64,000 nucleotides of DNA from Synechococcus sp. RS9909 (GCF_014279595.1 NZ_CP047943.1:1178001-1242000); one strand, 5' to 3'. Positions 1 to 7,874 are shown, counted from the stretch's first letter. The notes: generated from the letters alone by a model not told the origin. Numbers and translations: made by a program.

Positions 1-2
1 CT

Positions 3-677
3 GCTGCCACCACCAGCACTGCTGATCCCCTGCGGGCCGAACGCCGCCGCAGCAACCAGTTGGAGAAAGAACTGCGCAAGGCCCGTGCCCAGCTGTCGCG
101 GTTCTCGGAGATCAACCCGGACGAGTACGCCCGCCTGCAGGACGCCGAGCGCAAGCGCGAGGAGTTTGAGCGCCAGGTGGGCGAGCGCGAACGCCAGCTC
201 AACGAGGCCAACTTGCGCCGCGTGCGCAGCGTGGAGAAGGAACGGGACGAGGCCCGCTCCCAGGTGCAGAACCTGCGCAAGGAGCGCTTGATGGAGCGCC
301 TCTTCTCAGAAGCGGAAGGCCGGGTGGGCGGCGATGAACGGGGGACGTTCTTTGACACCTTCGTGACGCTGTGCGGCGGGCACTTCCAGCTGGGGGATGT
401 TGATGGCCGCGAGCGGCTGCTGCCAGTGGACGGCAAGGGCCAACCCCTCACCGCCGATGGTGTGGCCCTCAGCGACGGGGACTACATGGAGGAGCTGCGC
501 CGCCACCCGGTGTACAGCTTCCTGTTCCAGCAGCGCAGTGGCCTCTATTCAGCTGCTGTGCCGGAGAGCGGTCACGAGCACGGGGGAGCGGTGAACCTGC
601 AGACCTTGAGCACCGCCGAGCTGTATCTGGAGGCCGTGAAGGGCACCACGCCCAGGGCGGCCGCGCCACGGCGTTGA
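3..677 (+). CDS. phage scaffold-like coiled-coil protein (5' end outside window)
   Basis: The frame is open from the first bases, so the start lies upstream. The visible N-terminal 80 or so residues are almost all charged or helical (many E, R, K, Q), as in a coiled coil. A more globular C-terminal part of about 120 residues follows. In tailed phages such a protein often precedes the major capsid gene and acts as a scaffold, and a capsid gene does follow at 6963. The two are now separated by 6 kb of toxin-antitoxin and lysis genes. The scaffold role is inferred from shape and context only; no catalytic motif is visible. Confidence 0.45.
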   Translation, partial: AATTSTADPLRAERRRSNQLEKELRKARAQLSRFSEINPDEYARLQDAERKREEFERQVGERERQLNEANLRRVRSVEKERDEARSQVQNLRKERLMERLFSEAEGRVGGDERGTFFDTFVTLCGGHFQLGDVDGRERLLPVDGKGQPLTADGVALSDGDYMEELRRHPVYSFLFQQRSGLYSAAVPESGHEHGGAVNLQTLSTAELYLEAVKGTTPRAAAPRR

Positions 678-779
678 TCACCCCGCCGTGATGGATCCAG
701 CCCCCAGTTCGGCTCTGCTCGCTCCAAGGCCCGGGCCCGGCGGCAGCGGAGTGCCTACCGCCACTGGCTGTGACCTGCA

Positions 780-802
780 GTGTAAGGCGAATCGCCTTAC
801 AC
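780..802. promoter_or_regulatory. inverted-repeat operator upstream of vapB
   Basis: There is a perfect 11-bp inverted repeat (GTGTAAGGCGA, one base, then its complement) ending 7 nt before the antitoxin ATG. AbrB-type antitoxins usually bind palindromes overlapping their own promoter, so this is the likely autoregulatory site. Confidence 0.65.
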
Positions 803-809
803 TGGACTC

Positions 810-1055
810 ATGGCCACTGTGACGCTCACCAGCAAAGGGCAGCTGACGATTCCGCGGCAGTTGCGAGACGCGCTCGGCCTGACGCCAGGGGCCAGGTTGC
901 AGGCTTCCATCGATCGGAATGGCCGGTTGGTGCTGGTGCCCTCCAAGTACGAGCCTGAGGACCTGTTCCGGGACCGCCCCAAGGTGCATCGGGTGATGAC
1001 CACCGACGACATGGACCGGGCCATTGCCCGGGCGGTTGGCGGTGAGGACGCTTGA
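810..1055 (+). CDS. vapB: AbrB/VapB-type antitoxin
   Basis: This 81-aa protein has the swapped-hairpin AbrB DNA-binding fold at residues 1-50 (TSKGQLTIPRQLRDAL, then the GARL and GRLVL strands). A short acidic tail should wrap the toxin. It is the antitoxin of the VapC PIN toxin that overlaps its 3' end, and it probably represses the operon through the palindrome at 780-802. ATG 810 is the only good start. The family assignment is firm; the partner is inferred from the overlap. Confidence 0.85.
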   Translation: MATVTLTSKGQLTIPRQLRDALGLTPGARLQASIDRNGRLVLVPSKYEPEDLFRDRPKVHRVMTTDDMDRAIARAVGGEDA

Positions 1056-1437
1056 TACCAACGTGGTGGTGCGGCTGCTGATCGGGGACGATCCGCAGCA
1101 GACCCCGATCGCCGAACAGGCCTTTCTTGATGCCATCGCCAGCGGCGGTGTGTACCTGCCGGATGTGGTGCTGGCTGAGGTGGCCTGGGTGCTGCGGGGC
1201 TACGACCTCGAGCGCGCAACCCGCTACCAACTGCTGGAGCGGCTGGTGCGCACCCGTGGCGTTGTGGTGGATGACATCGACGCGGTGATCGATGCCCTCG
1301 AGCAGTTCCGCCTGGGAGGAGATCTGGCCGATCAGCTGATCCTGGCCCGGGCCGCCGGCACCGGTGCCCTGCCGGTGCTCAGCTTTGACCGTCGGTTCGC
1401 CGCCTCAGAAGGTGTTGAGCTGCTCAGCCCAGGTTGA
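1042..1437 (+). CDS. vapC: PIN-domain ribonuclease toxin VapC
   Basis: This 131-aa PIN-domain protein should cleave RNA as the toxin of a type II module. The acidic metal-binding residues are visible: D in the N-terminal LDTN, E in VVLAEVAW, D in GDLADQLI, and D in LSFDRRF. I chose GTG 1042, which overlaps the antitoxin end by 14 nt and gives the family-like start MRTLDTN. An upstream TTG at 1024 would add six residues with no homology value. It looks intact. Confidence 0.85.
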   Translation: MRTLDTNVVVRLLIGDDPQQTPIAEQAFLDAIASGGVYLPDVVLAEVAWVLRGYDLERATRYQLLERLVRTRGVVVDDIDAVIDALEQFRLGGDLADQLILARAAGTGALPVLSFDRRFAASEGVELLSPG

Positions 1438-1491
1438 GCGTCCCACGGAAAGCCCGGCCACCAACCGGCAGCCGGGCCAGAGCCCCCTGGC

Positions 1492-1710
1492 TCAGCAGAC
1501 CGAGACGGTGCAGCCGGGGGTGCCCTGCAGCTTGCGGGCAAAGGCGAAGGCCTTCTCGGCGGGGATCAGCCGCATTTTTTTGACGGGCTTGCCGCGGCGG
1601 CCAAAAAACGCGATCTCACAGGGGGCGGAGCCGAGCTTGCGGACCCCTGGCCCATAGCGGTGCACCAGGAGCAGGCGGACTTCGCAGACGGGGCCTTGGG
1701 GAATGGCCAT
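1492..1710 (-). CDS. small uncharacterised protein (72 aa)
   Basis: The protein starts MAIPQGP and is rich in basic and aromatic residues (VHRYGPGVRKL, FFGRRGKPVKK). It has an even core that reads like real protein, while the upstream extension of the frame does not. I do not recognise the family. It lies convergent to vapC within the prophage/TA island. The next minus-strand gene (2078-2428) also begins MAIP, which may be chance. Confidence 0.45.
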   Translation of the reverse strand: MAIPQGPVCEVRLLLVHRYGPGVRKLGSAPCEIAFFGRRGKPVKKMRLIPAEKAFAFARKLQGTPGCTVSVC

Positions 1711-2077
1711 GGCTGGGGTGGAGCGGAGAACACCGACCAGCCACCTCCCAGTGGCAACGGTGCAAGTGCCGTGCTGCCATCCCACCGCGCCCGGTGAACA
1801 GAGGTGCTGGCTCACCTGGGATCGAGGGCTGTCCCAGCTCCGTCACAGCTGATGCGGCCCGCCGCGCAGCGGCGTTCTGGCTGCCCGCTCTGCAGCACCC
1901 CCGCCAGCGTTCATCTGTGCCCTGAGCATCGGTCCCGGCCTGGCTGGTGGCAGGGCCTTCCCTGGTGGTTGTCCCCTACTTGCGCTGTGGCCACCCTTGG
2001 CCGGAGCCGAGGAGGCCGAGCAGGCGCGAGAGGCGGAGCGGCGCAGGCTGAAAGGGGCACAAGGGCCCCCTGCAGGA
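1711..2077. other. gap without a convincing gene
   Basis: Several overlapping frames are open here only because G+C is high. A short stretch at about 1997-2090 on the plus strand reads as a charged, coiled-coil-like peptide (EEAEQAREAERRR) and could be a scrap of a phage structural gene. No start, ribosome site or domain supports it. Confidence 0.3.
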
Positions 2078-2428
2078 TCAGGCAGCCGGTATGGACCCAC
2101 AGCGCTGCAGCCCGCCGCTGCGCAACGACGCCTCGGCTTCCACCTGCTGGCGGTAGCTCAGCTCGGCTTCTGCTTCCAGGGCGCTATCGATCTCATCCAC
2201 CCGCGCCAGGCATTGCTGGATCGCCGGCAGCACCTCTTCCTCAAGCCGGGAGATCTCCTCTTCTCCATAGGGCCGATTAATCCAGGTGCGGCGCAGCGGC
2301 CGGCCGGCATGACCCCTGAGGATCGATTCGATGGCCTTGCCGCAGGACTCCAGCAGCAGGAACGGATCCTCCTCTGGCCGGCAGAACGGCGAGGCAGCAG
2401 CAGAGAAGCCAGTGGATGGGATGGCCAT
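2078..2428 (-). CDS. uncharacterised helical protein (116 aa)
   Basis: The C-terminal half is strongly helical and acidic (EEEISRLEEEVLPAIQQ, then ARVDEIDSALEAEAEL) and suggests a coiled coil. The N-terminal part contains a PEEDPFLLLESCGKAIESIL segment. Start ATG 2428 gives MAIPSTG; the longer open frame upstream overlaps the FitA operator and looks spurious. The family is unknown. It is divergent from the FitA/VapC pair. Confidence 0.45.
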   Translation of the reverse strand: MAIPSTGFSAAASPFCRPEEDPFLLLESCGKAIESILRGHAGRPLRRTWINRPYGEEEISRLEEEVLPAIQQCLARVDEIDSALEAEAELSYRQQVEAEASLRSGGLQRCGSIPAA

Positions 2429-2572
2429 GGTGATCGGCGCCAGAACGGCGCAGCGATGGGACCGATCCCAGCGGAGGCCCGACGTCAGGAGGGCCTCAGA
2501 CTGGAGAGGCCCGAGCAAGCCTTCCCCACGGAGCCGACCATTCCGCTGCTGGTGAACGATCCGCGAACAGTC

Positions 2573-2587
2573 GATAGCATTGCTATC
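2573..2587. promoter_or_regulatory. inverted-repeat operator of the FitA/VapC pair
   Basis: GATAGCA, one T, then TGCTATC form a perfect 7-bp inverted repeat 17 nt before the antitoxin ATG. Its position suits autoregulation by the ribbon-helix-helix antitoxin. Confidence 0.55.
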
Positions 2588-2603
2588 AGCGTTGGGTGAC
2601 GCC

Positions 2604-2840
2604 ATGGCTGACCTGTTGGTGCGGGGTGTCGATGACGCCCTCGTGCAGGCCCTCAAGAAGCGGGCCGGGGCCCATGGACGCAGTCAGGAAGCCGAGCTGC
2701 GGGCGATCCTGTCCGCGGCGCTGCTGAGCCCACCGCGGCGCAAGCTGGCGGACCTACTGGCGGCCATGCCGGATGTGGGCGTGGATGCCGATTTCCAGCG
2801 CCACGACGAGCCAGCGGCGGCGGCCGATGTTTTTGATTGA
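2604..2840 (+). CDS. FitA-like ribbon-helix-helix antitoxin
   Basis: This 78-aa protein has an N-terminal ribbon-helix-helix (LLVRGVDDALVQALKKRAG, then GRSQEAELRAIL), as in FitA/StbC antitoxins. A flexible C-terminus (residues 50-78) should bind the toxin. It overlaps the downstream PIN toxin by 14 nt. ATG 2604 was chosen over TTG 2580 because it begins directly before the DNA-binding strand. Confidence 0.8.
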   Translation: MADLLVRGVDDALVQALKKRAGAHGRSQEAELRAILSAALLSPPRRKLADLLAAMPDVGVDADFQRHDEPAAAADVFD

Positions 2841-3249
2841 CACCAACGTGATCAGCGAGGCGCGCAAAGGCCGCCGCGCAGATCCAGGGGTGCAGGCCTT
2901 CTGGGCAGAGACCGCCCGCGACGACACCCCGCTGTTTCTGGCGGCCGTCACCATCGGTGAGCTGCGCCGCGGCGTGGAGTTGATCCGTTACCGGGGGGAT
3001 CACCCGCAGGCCCAGCTGCTGGAGCAGTGGCTGCTGGAGGTGCTGGAGACCTACGGCGATCGGGTGCTGGACCTCGATGGTGATGCGGCCCAGATCTGGG
3101 GGCGATTGCGGGTGCCCAATCCCCACAACGCCATCGATAAGCAGATCGCTGCCATCGCCCTGCTGCACAACCTCACCGTGGTGACGCGCAACACCGATGA
3201 TTTCGCCGGCTGCGGGGTGCGGCTGCTGAACCCGTTTCAGGTCCTCTGA
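2827..3249 (+). CDS. vapC: PIN-domain toxin, FitB/VapC type
   Basis: This 140-aa protein starts MFLIDTNVISE, the classic FitB/VapC beginning. Other acidic PIN residues are visible in TIGELRRGVE, NAIDKQIAAIA and TRNTDDF. It is a probable endoribonuclease neutralised by the gene just upstream, intact and of normal length. It is the second PIN-type pair within 2.5 kb, from a different subfamily than the first. Confidence 0.88.
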   Translation: MFLIDTNVISEARKGRRADPGVQAFWAETARDDTPLFLAAVTIGELRRGVELIRYRGDHPQAQLLEQWLLEVLETYGDRVLDLDGDAAQIWGRLRVPNPHNAIDKQIAAIALLHNLTVVTRNTDDFAGCGVRLLNPFQVL

Positions 3250-3292
3250 CGGTCGGATCGCCCATCGACCTCAGCATCTGCTCACCAACGGT

Positions 3293-3559
3293 TCACCGGT
3301 CCATCCGCGTCAGCGCGGCTCCACCCAGCAGCGCCAGCAGCAGGTTGAGGGTGGAATCAAAGCCGCCCTGCAGCTGCTCCAGCGTGCCGGGGCAGATCTG
3401 CCCGATCGGCCGGCCTTCCATGGCCCGCTGGCCGCAGACCCCGGCGGCGAGGGAATAGACCAACAGCTGGGTGCCGATCACCACCGCCAGGATCTTGAAC
3501 ACAAACCGCTCCCGGTCAAACGGCGGCTTGGGCGGCCGGGGCACTGGGTCGGCTTGCAT
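3293..3559 (-). CDS. small membrane protein, possible holin
   Basis: This 88-aa protein has two hydrophobic segments (FKILAVVIGTQLLVYSLAA and STLNLLLALLGGAAL), a proline/charged N-terminus and a basic C-terminus. It starts 20 nt after the stop of the lysin gene upstream, and a GGAGG ribosome site precedes ATG 3559. A two-helix membrane protein after a lysin is typical of a phage holin. The function is inferred from topology and neighbourhood. Confidence 0.5.
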   Translation of the reverse strand: MQADPVPRPPKPPFDRERFVFKILAVVIGTQLLVYSLAAGVCGQRAMEGRPIGQICPGTLEQLQGGFDSTLNLLLALLGGAALTRMDR

Positions 3560-3578
3560 CGCTGCTCCTCCCAGGCGA

Positions 3579-4909
3579 TCAGGACCCAACCGGCGGCAGC
3601 ACGAGCGCGCCGCTCTGCAGCAGCCCCCAGATGCGCTGGGCCTCCGCCTGGCGTCGCTCGGTGTGGGGCGTGCCCGGCCTGAAATAGCCCTCGGCTGTTG
3701 CCGCTGATCCGGTCCAGTAGGCCGCCGCTGCGGCTGGAGTCATGCCATGAGGCCGATCCTCAAAGACGCAGGTCCAACCGATCAACGAGCCCTCCGGCGG
3801 ATCGTGCAGGCCGGCGTACTCCTCGGCGAAGTACTGCTCCTGCCAGTCGTTGCTGTTGGGATCGATCCCGTCAGCGATGGCCTGCAGCCGAGCAGCGTCA
3901 TAGGCGGTGCGGCGCACGCCCGTGTACTGCATGGCGCCGCGGCCGGCGCCACTGCCGGCCTCCACCACATCAAGGTTCTCCAGCTCCGGTTCACCGGTTT
4001 CGACGACCATGCAGCCGAGGAAACCGCAGGCCTCTTCCGCCGTGAGGGATTGGATGACGCCGAGGCTGGCCTCGGTGACGGCGCTGCTGCAGAAGAACTC
4101 CAGCCAGTGCTGCAGGTTGGCGTGGGCCAGGGATGGCTCCCCAAAGGTGCATCCCCCTGGGGCCTGGCCCGTCGACACTTTTTTTCCTGGAACACCCCCA
4201 CGTAGACGGTGCCCTGGCGGTAGAGGGGTAACACCTTGTCGCGCAGATCAGCGTTGTGCAGGCGCACGCAACCGAGGGTGGGGTGCAGGGGCTGCTGCGG
4301 TGCCCAGGCCCCAGGCCAGCCGCAGGCCGATCCGCCGCCGTGGAGCATGATCCCGGCCCGACCAACGGCCACCTCCTGGCCCTCCAGCTCCTCCATGTCG
4401 AAGGAGTACCAGCCGTAGCCCATGGCGGTGTCGGAGCAGGGGGGATTGGGGTTCTGCTCGTAGTCCGCATAGAGCTTCCCGAGCTTGTAGAGCCCAGGCG
4501 GTGTGTCGGTGTTGGTGTGGCTCCAGTCGGTGTCAGCACCCTGGCCGCGCGCCAGGCAGGGAATCTTCCAGAGGAAGGCCCCGGTGTGGTCGTAGGCCTC
4601 CATGTCCTCGTCCCGGTCATTCACCAGCAGGTAGGTGTCGCCGGCCTGGACAGGGGCGGCCATCTGCGGGCCGGCCATGCCGGCTTCCTCTGAACCGCGG
4701 GGATCCAACCCACCGGTGGGAGTTGGCGGCTGGGATGGCTGCTCGCTGTAGGTGACGGCCCAGGGGGCCTGCTCATCGAGGATCGCGGCCCCTTGGTCGC
4801 TGCTGCCGATGGCGGCATACAGCTGCAGAACGCCGCGCAGCTGTTGCGGCTGGCCTGAGTAGAAGCGGAAGCGATCGGCAAACCGCTCGGCGCTCATCGG
4901 GGTGGTCAT
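3579..4909 (-). CDS. two-domain phage lysin: L,D-transpeptidase + lysozyme-like, joined by a -1 frameshift
   Basis: The first frame (ATG 4909) holds a YkuD-type L,D-transpeptidase-like domain with the HGGG segment and catalytic-type TLGCVRLHN motif. The second frame (to 3579) holds a lysozyme-like domain with a candidate catalytic Glu (VVETGEPEL) and the GAMQYTG strand seen in phage tail lysozymes. The frames differ by -1 and meet at an A_AAA_AAG heptamer (4178-4184). Without a shift the first frame runs on for about 130 codons of low-complexity shadow sequence to 3782. A shift would give about 440 aa. Alternatives are a one-base deletion in the A run, or separate translation of the lysozyme from GTG 4178, which has AGGA upstream. 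Confidence 0.7.
4124..4185 (-). promoter_or_regulatory. candidate programmed -1 ribosomal frameshift signal
   Basis: On the minus strand the codons GAA AAA AAG contain an in-phase A_AAA_AAG slippery heptamer (4184 to 4178). A 7-nt spacer follows. Then come GGGCCAGG (4170-4163) and its exact complement CCTGGCCC (4131-4124), giving an 8-bp stem. This is the classic bacterial frameshift layout. The same heptamer is used by the two IS elements in this window. Confidence 0.6.
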
Positions 4910-5043
4910 GGGATGGGGTGCTGACCCCTGCCCTTGCCAGCGGGCGCTCAACCCTGCGTCTGCCTGGATCCCGCGCACCCGTGATGCGGTGGGCTGGGAA
5001 ACCCTGCTGATCCATCCGATACTGAATGGATCCGACTGGTGCC

Positions 5044-5361
5044 ATGGCCAGCGCAGACACTCTGCTTGTATTCGGTCCTGATCAGGTGCTTGCACTGCTG
5101 CGTGAGCGCCAAAGCGAATGGCGGCAGCGCTATCAGGTGCAACGCATTGGGCTGTTCGGCTCCATGGCTCGCAACCAGACCACGGCCTCCAGTGACGTAG
5201 ATGTGTGGGTTGAACTCGATCCCCTCACGCCCTATGCCACCGTCCACCTGAAGCAGGAGCTGGAGGAGTTGCTGCAGCGCCCGGTTGATCTGGTGCGTTT
5301 GAGGGAGCGCATGAATCCCGCCCTACGGCAGGCCATACTGCAAGAAGGCATCAGCGCGTGA
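5044..5361 (+). CDS. mntA: MntA-type nucleotidyltransferase antitoxin
   Basis: This 105-aa minimal nucleotidyltransferase has the GSMAR loop followed by SDVDVWVEL, the metal-binding DxD of the fold. In type VII modules MntA modifies its HEPN partner and so silences it. It overlaps hepT by 4 nt (GTGA). An alternative ATG at 5026 lies inside an inverted repeat (GATCCAT...ATGGATC, 5009-5032) that may be the operator, so I prefer ATG 5044. It is intact. Confidence 0.85.
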   Translation: MASADTLLVFGPDQVLALLRERQSEWRQRYQVQRIGLFGSMARNQTTASSDVDVWVELDPLTPYATVHLKQELEELLQRPVDLVRLRERMNPALRQAILQEGISA

Positions 5362-5732
5362 GCGGTGACCTGTTGTTGCTGCTTACCCCGCTGCGGCAGG
5401 CCCTGGAGCGGATCGAGCGCAAGGCACAACCCTTGCTGATGGATCCGGCACTGCTGGACCATGAGGAAGGCCAGGACCTGCTCGATGTGATTTGCATGCA
5501 GTTCCTGGCAGCCGGGGAAGCACTCAAACGACTGGACAAGCTCCAGCCTGGGCTTCTGGCAGCGAGCTTTCCTGCTGTCGACTGGAAGGGAGCTATGGGG
5601 TTTCGCGATGTCATTGCGCATCAGTACTTCGATCTCGACGCCGAGCAGGTGCTGCTGATCTGCCAGCAGGCCCTACCCGGCGTTCTGGCTGCCGTTCGCG
5701 ACCTTGAGCAACGCAGTCAGGACACGACCTAA
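5358..5732 (+). CDS. hepT: HEPN-domain toxin HepT
   Basis: This 124-aa all-helical HEPN protein has the RNase-type motif R-x4-H (FRDVIAHQYF, about residues 82-91), including the HQYF end typical of HepT. It is probably an RNase inhibited by MntA. The GTG start overlaps the mntA stop. No truncation is seen. Confidence 0.85.
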   Translation: MSGDLLLLLTPLRQALERIERKAQPLLMDPALLDHEEGQDLLDVICMQFLAAGEALKRLDKLQPGLLAASFPAVDWKGAMGFRDVIAHQYFDLDAEQVLLICQQALPGVLAAVRDLEQRSQDTT

Positions 5733-5747
5733 GCCAGAGCCGATGAC

Positions 5748-5765
5748 TGCCCCCGGATGGGGGCA
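5748..5765 (+). terminator. hairpin after hepT
   Basis: TGCCCCC-GGAT-GGGGGCA is a perfect 7-bp stem 16 nt past the hepT stop. It lacks a strong T tract, so it may be a weak or factor-assisted terminator. Confidence 0.4.
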
Positions 5766-5822
5766 ATTGCGGGCCAGCAAACTCCTGCCCACGGCCCCGC
5801 AGCTGGGCATCCAGCCACAGCG

Positions 5823-6041
5823 TCATCCCATCAACACCGGATGGTGGATTTCCTGGGCGGCGTAATCCAGGGCGGCGCTGAGGTCTTCAGGTTCCAGATC
5901 AGGGAAGTCGGCCAGGATCTGCTCGCTGCTCAGGCCCGCGGCATAAAGCTCCAGCACATCACGCACGCGAATGCGCATGCCCCGAATGCAGGGCTTCCCG
6001 CCGCACTGCTCCGGGTTGTGGGTGATGCGGGATGAGAGCAT
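5823..6041 (-). CDS. DUF433 (antitoxin-like) protein
   Basis: This 72-aa protein matches the DUF433 pattern. It has the N-terminal GGKPCIRGMRIRV, then LELYAAGLSSEQILADFPDLEPEDLSAALDYAA, a winged-helix-like fold. DUF433 proteins are often antitoxins of DUF5615 (PIN-like) toxins, but no such partner is next to it. A broken copy of the same family lies at 29154. Confidence 0.75.
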   Translation of the reverse strand: MLSSRITHNPEQCGGKPCIRGMRIRVRDVLELYAAGLSSEQILADFPDLEPEDLSAALDYAAQEIHHPVLMG

Positions 6042-6098
6042 GGACCCAGGCTAAGCGGCTTTCCTGGTTGTCGATCACACCGCCGCCGCAGCCCCTGA

Positions 6099-6245
6099 CG
6101 CACCTGGCAACAGCTGCTGTTGTCACTGGGGCGAAGCCCCGGGAGCGTGCCCTTGGGCCTGACGCTGATCGACGCGCAGAAAGTCGCCCGCCGCGCCGAA
6201 CAGCTCGCGGTGCTCAAGACCGTTGCAGAGGAGCAGTTGCTGCGC
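6099..6245 (+). repeat. partial duplicate of the capsid gene 5' end (copy 1)
   Basis: About 147 bp here match 6915-7061 with scattered substitutions. They include the leader, the GGGAG ribosome site, the GTG start and the first 30 or so codons of the major capsid gene. The two copies bracket higBA and are 816 bp apart in the same orientation. Confidence 0.85.
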
Positions 6246-6266
6246 TTGCCCGGCCGCTACGTCTGA
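6147..6266 (+). pseudogene. truncated major capsid gene fragment
   Basis: GTG 6147 corresponds to GTG 6963 of the full gene. The frame encodes 39 residues beginning MPLGLTLIDAQKVARRAEQL, which closely match the capsid N-terminus (I/D and K/V changes only in this stretch). It then drifts and stops at 6266, overlapping the end of higA. It is a relic or a by-product of the insertion that brought higBA. Confidence 0.7.
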
Positions 6267-6556
6267 GCAGCCACCAGGGGCTGGATCTGCTCCAGCTCGT
6301 CGGCCAGTTCAGCGCTGGCCAGCTCAGTGTCGTGGGCGGCCTGGGCCCGCAGCCAGTACCCGGGACTGAGGCCCAGAAACCGGCAGAGGCGCAGATCGGT
6401 ATCGGCGGTGATCGCCCGCTGGCCCGTCACGATTTCACTGATCCGTGAGGCCGGCACGCCAATGGCCTTGGCCAGCCGGTACTGACTGACACCCAGCGGC
6501 TGCAGGAACTCCTCCTGCAGCAGTTCACCGGGGGGGATGGGGGGTAGACGGTTCAT
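6257..6556 (-). CDS. higA: HigA-type antitoxin (XRE helix-turn-helix)
   Basis: This 99-aa protein begins with the family-typical PPIPPGELLQEEFLQPLG. A helix-turn-helix follows (QYRLAKAIGVPASRISEIVTGQRAIT), then helices that contact HigB. It is encoded 8 nt downstream of higB, the reversed order typical of HigBA. It represses the operon and binds the toxin. Intact. Confidence 0.9.
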   Translation of the reverse strand: MNRLPPIPPGELLQEEFLQPLGVSQYRLAKAIGVPASRISEIVTGQRAITADTDLRLCRFLGLSPGYWLRAQAAHDTELASAELADELEQIQPLVAAQT

Positions 6557-6564
6557 GGCAAGGA

Positions 6565-6843
6565 TCAGTGGTAGTCGACGATTTCGACGGCATCGGGGCC
6601 GGCGGCCGTCCAGATGAAGCAGAGACGGAACTGGTCGTTGATGCGGATGCTGTGCTGGCCTGCGCGATCACCCCGCAGGGCCTCTAGTCGGTTGCCCGGG
6701 GGAACACGCAGGTCGTCCAGACGGCCTGCGATCTCCAGCTGCCTGAGCTTGCGGCGGGCTACGCGTTCAAAGGACTGGAACCTGGGCACGGCCCAGCCCT
6801 GGGCCAATCGTTCGGTGTCGGGACATCGGAACGAGCGGATCAT
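6565..6843 (-). CDS. higB: HigB-type mRNA interferase
   Basis: This 92-aa RelE-fold toxin has the family landmarks: MIRSFRCPDTERL at the start, VARRKLRQLEIA, the PPGNRLEAL turn and the C-terminal INDQFRLCFIW strand with EIVDYH. It is expected to cleave mRNA on the ribosome. It is first in a two-gene operon, divergent from the capsid gene whose 5' fragments flank the module. Confidence 0.92.
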   Translation of the reverse strand: MIRSFRCPDTERLAQGWAVPRFQSFERVARRKLRQLEIAGRLDDLRVPPGNRLEALRGDRAGQHSIRINDQFRLCFIWTAAGPDAVEIVDYH

Positions 6844-6914
6844 CCATCCACCTTAGTTCCGCAGCGCAGAACGGTTGCTGTCTGCTGCGCGAAGGGGCCA
6901 GCCAGCCCTGCTTG

Positions 6915-7061
6915 CGCACCTGGCAACAGCTGCTGTTGTCACTGGGGCGAGGCCCCGGGAGCGTGCCCTTGGGCCTGACCTTGATCGAGGCGCAGAAATA
7001 CGCCCGCCGTGCCGAGCAGCTGGCGGTGCTCAAGACCTTCGCGGAGGGGGAGCTGCTGCGC
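6915..7061 (+). repeat. capsid gene 5' end (copy 2, in the full gene)
   Basis: This is the partner of the repeat at 6099-6245. Leader and first codons are conserved between copies, so the duplication is not confined to coding sequence. Confidence 0.85.
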
Positions 7062-7874
7062 CGCCTGCCCTTCCGCAACCTCGTCGGCGGCTCGTTGAGC
7101 TTCCCGGCGGAGACCAAGCTCCCCCGCGTGGGTTTTCGGGCGGTGAACGAGGGCTACCGCCAGAGCTACGGGGTGATCAACTCCGATTCGGAGTTCGTGC
7201 ACCTGTTTGGCGGCGACCTGGATGTGGACCGCTCGATCGTGGACCTGCAGGGCCCTGAGGCCCGCGCTGCCCAGACCGAAATGAAGGTGCGCTCGATGCG
7301 CCTCACCTTGGAGGCCGCGATCATCAACGGCGATGACACCTTCGATCCGCGGGCGTTTAACGGGCTGAGCAAACGCCTGGTGCCGGGCGCGGACCAGACG
7401 ATCGACAACGGCGGCAGCACCCTCAACCTGCTGGCGCTGGAGGCGCTGACCGACAGCGTGATCGGCTACGGCGGCGACAAGGTGCTGATCGCCAGCAAGG
7501 CGGCCCGCCGCCAGATCAGCACCGCCTCCCGCCAGGCCGGCGGCGATCTGTATGAGGTGATCGACGGCCGGCACTTCTTCGAGGGGATCGAGATCCTGCT
7601 GGTGGAGGAGGACGCCGAGGGCCATGCGGTGCTCGGCTACGACGAACCCGGAGACACCACCTCGATCTACTGCTGTGTGCTGGGGGATGCGGCGGTCTGC
7701 GGTCTGCAGGGCCCGTTCGAGGGTCGCTACGGCATCTCGGTGCGGGATTTCGGGGAGGTGCATGACGCGCCGGTGTTCCGCACGCGGGTGGATTGGTACG
7801 TGGGCTTTGCGGTGTGCAACCGCAAGGCCGCCGCACGCCTGTTCAACGTCGCCCCGATGCCGCTGGTGGTCTGA
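6963..7874 (+). CDS. phage major capsid protein
   Basis: This 303-aa protein has the layout of a HK97-fold capsid subunit. A helical N-arm (MPLGLTLIEAQKYARRAEQL) is followed by the FRNLVGGSLSF strand, a long central domain with RSMRLTLEAAIINGD, and a C-terminal domain ending in YVGFAVCNRKAAARLFNV. I chose GTG 6963 after GGGAG; TTG 6912 would translate the duplicated leader. It heads a run of co-directional virion genes to 12287. The gene itself looks intact. Confidence 0.75.
   Translation: MPLGLTLIEAQKYARRAEQLAVLKTFAEGELLRRLPFRNLVGGSLSFPAETKLPRVGFRAVNEGYRQSYGVINSDSEFVHLFGGDLDVDRSIVDLQGPEARAAQTEMKVRSMRLTLEAAIINGDDTFDPRAFNGLSKRLVPGADQTIDNGGSTLNLLALEALTDSVIGYGGDKVLIASKAARRQISTASRQAGGDLYEVIDGRHFFEGIEILLVEEDAEGHAVLGYDEPGDTTSIYCCVLGDAAVCGLQGPFEGRYGISVRDFGEVHDAPVFRTRVDWYVGFAVCNRKAAARLFNVAPMPLVV

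Noticed and set aside
1804-2280. Plus-strand frame of 158 codons
   Set aside because: Rich in Arg, Pro, Ala and Cys without any fold, overlapping the minus-strand gene at 2078-2428. Judged a shadow frame.
3782-4177. Unshifted continuation of the transpeptidase frame as the real C-terminus
   Set aside because: The translation there is Ser, Arg, Pro and Thr rich shadow of the lysozyme frame, which has clear motifs.
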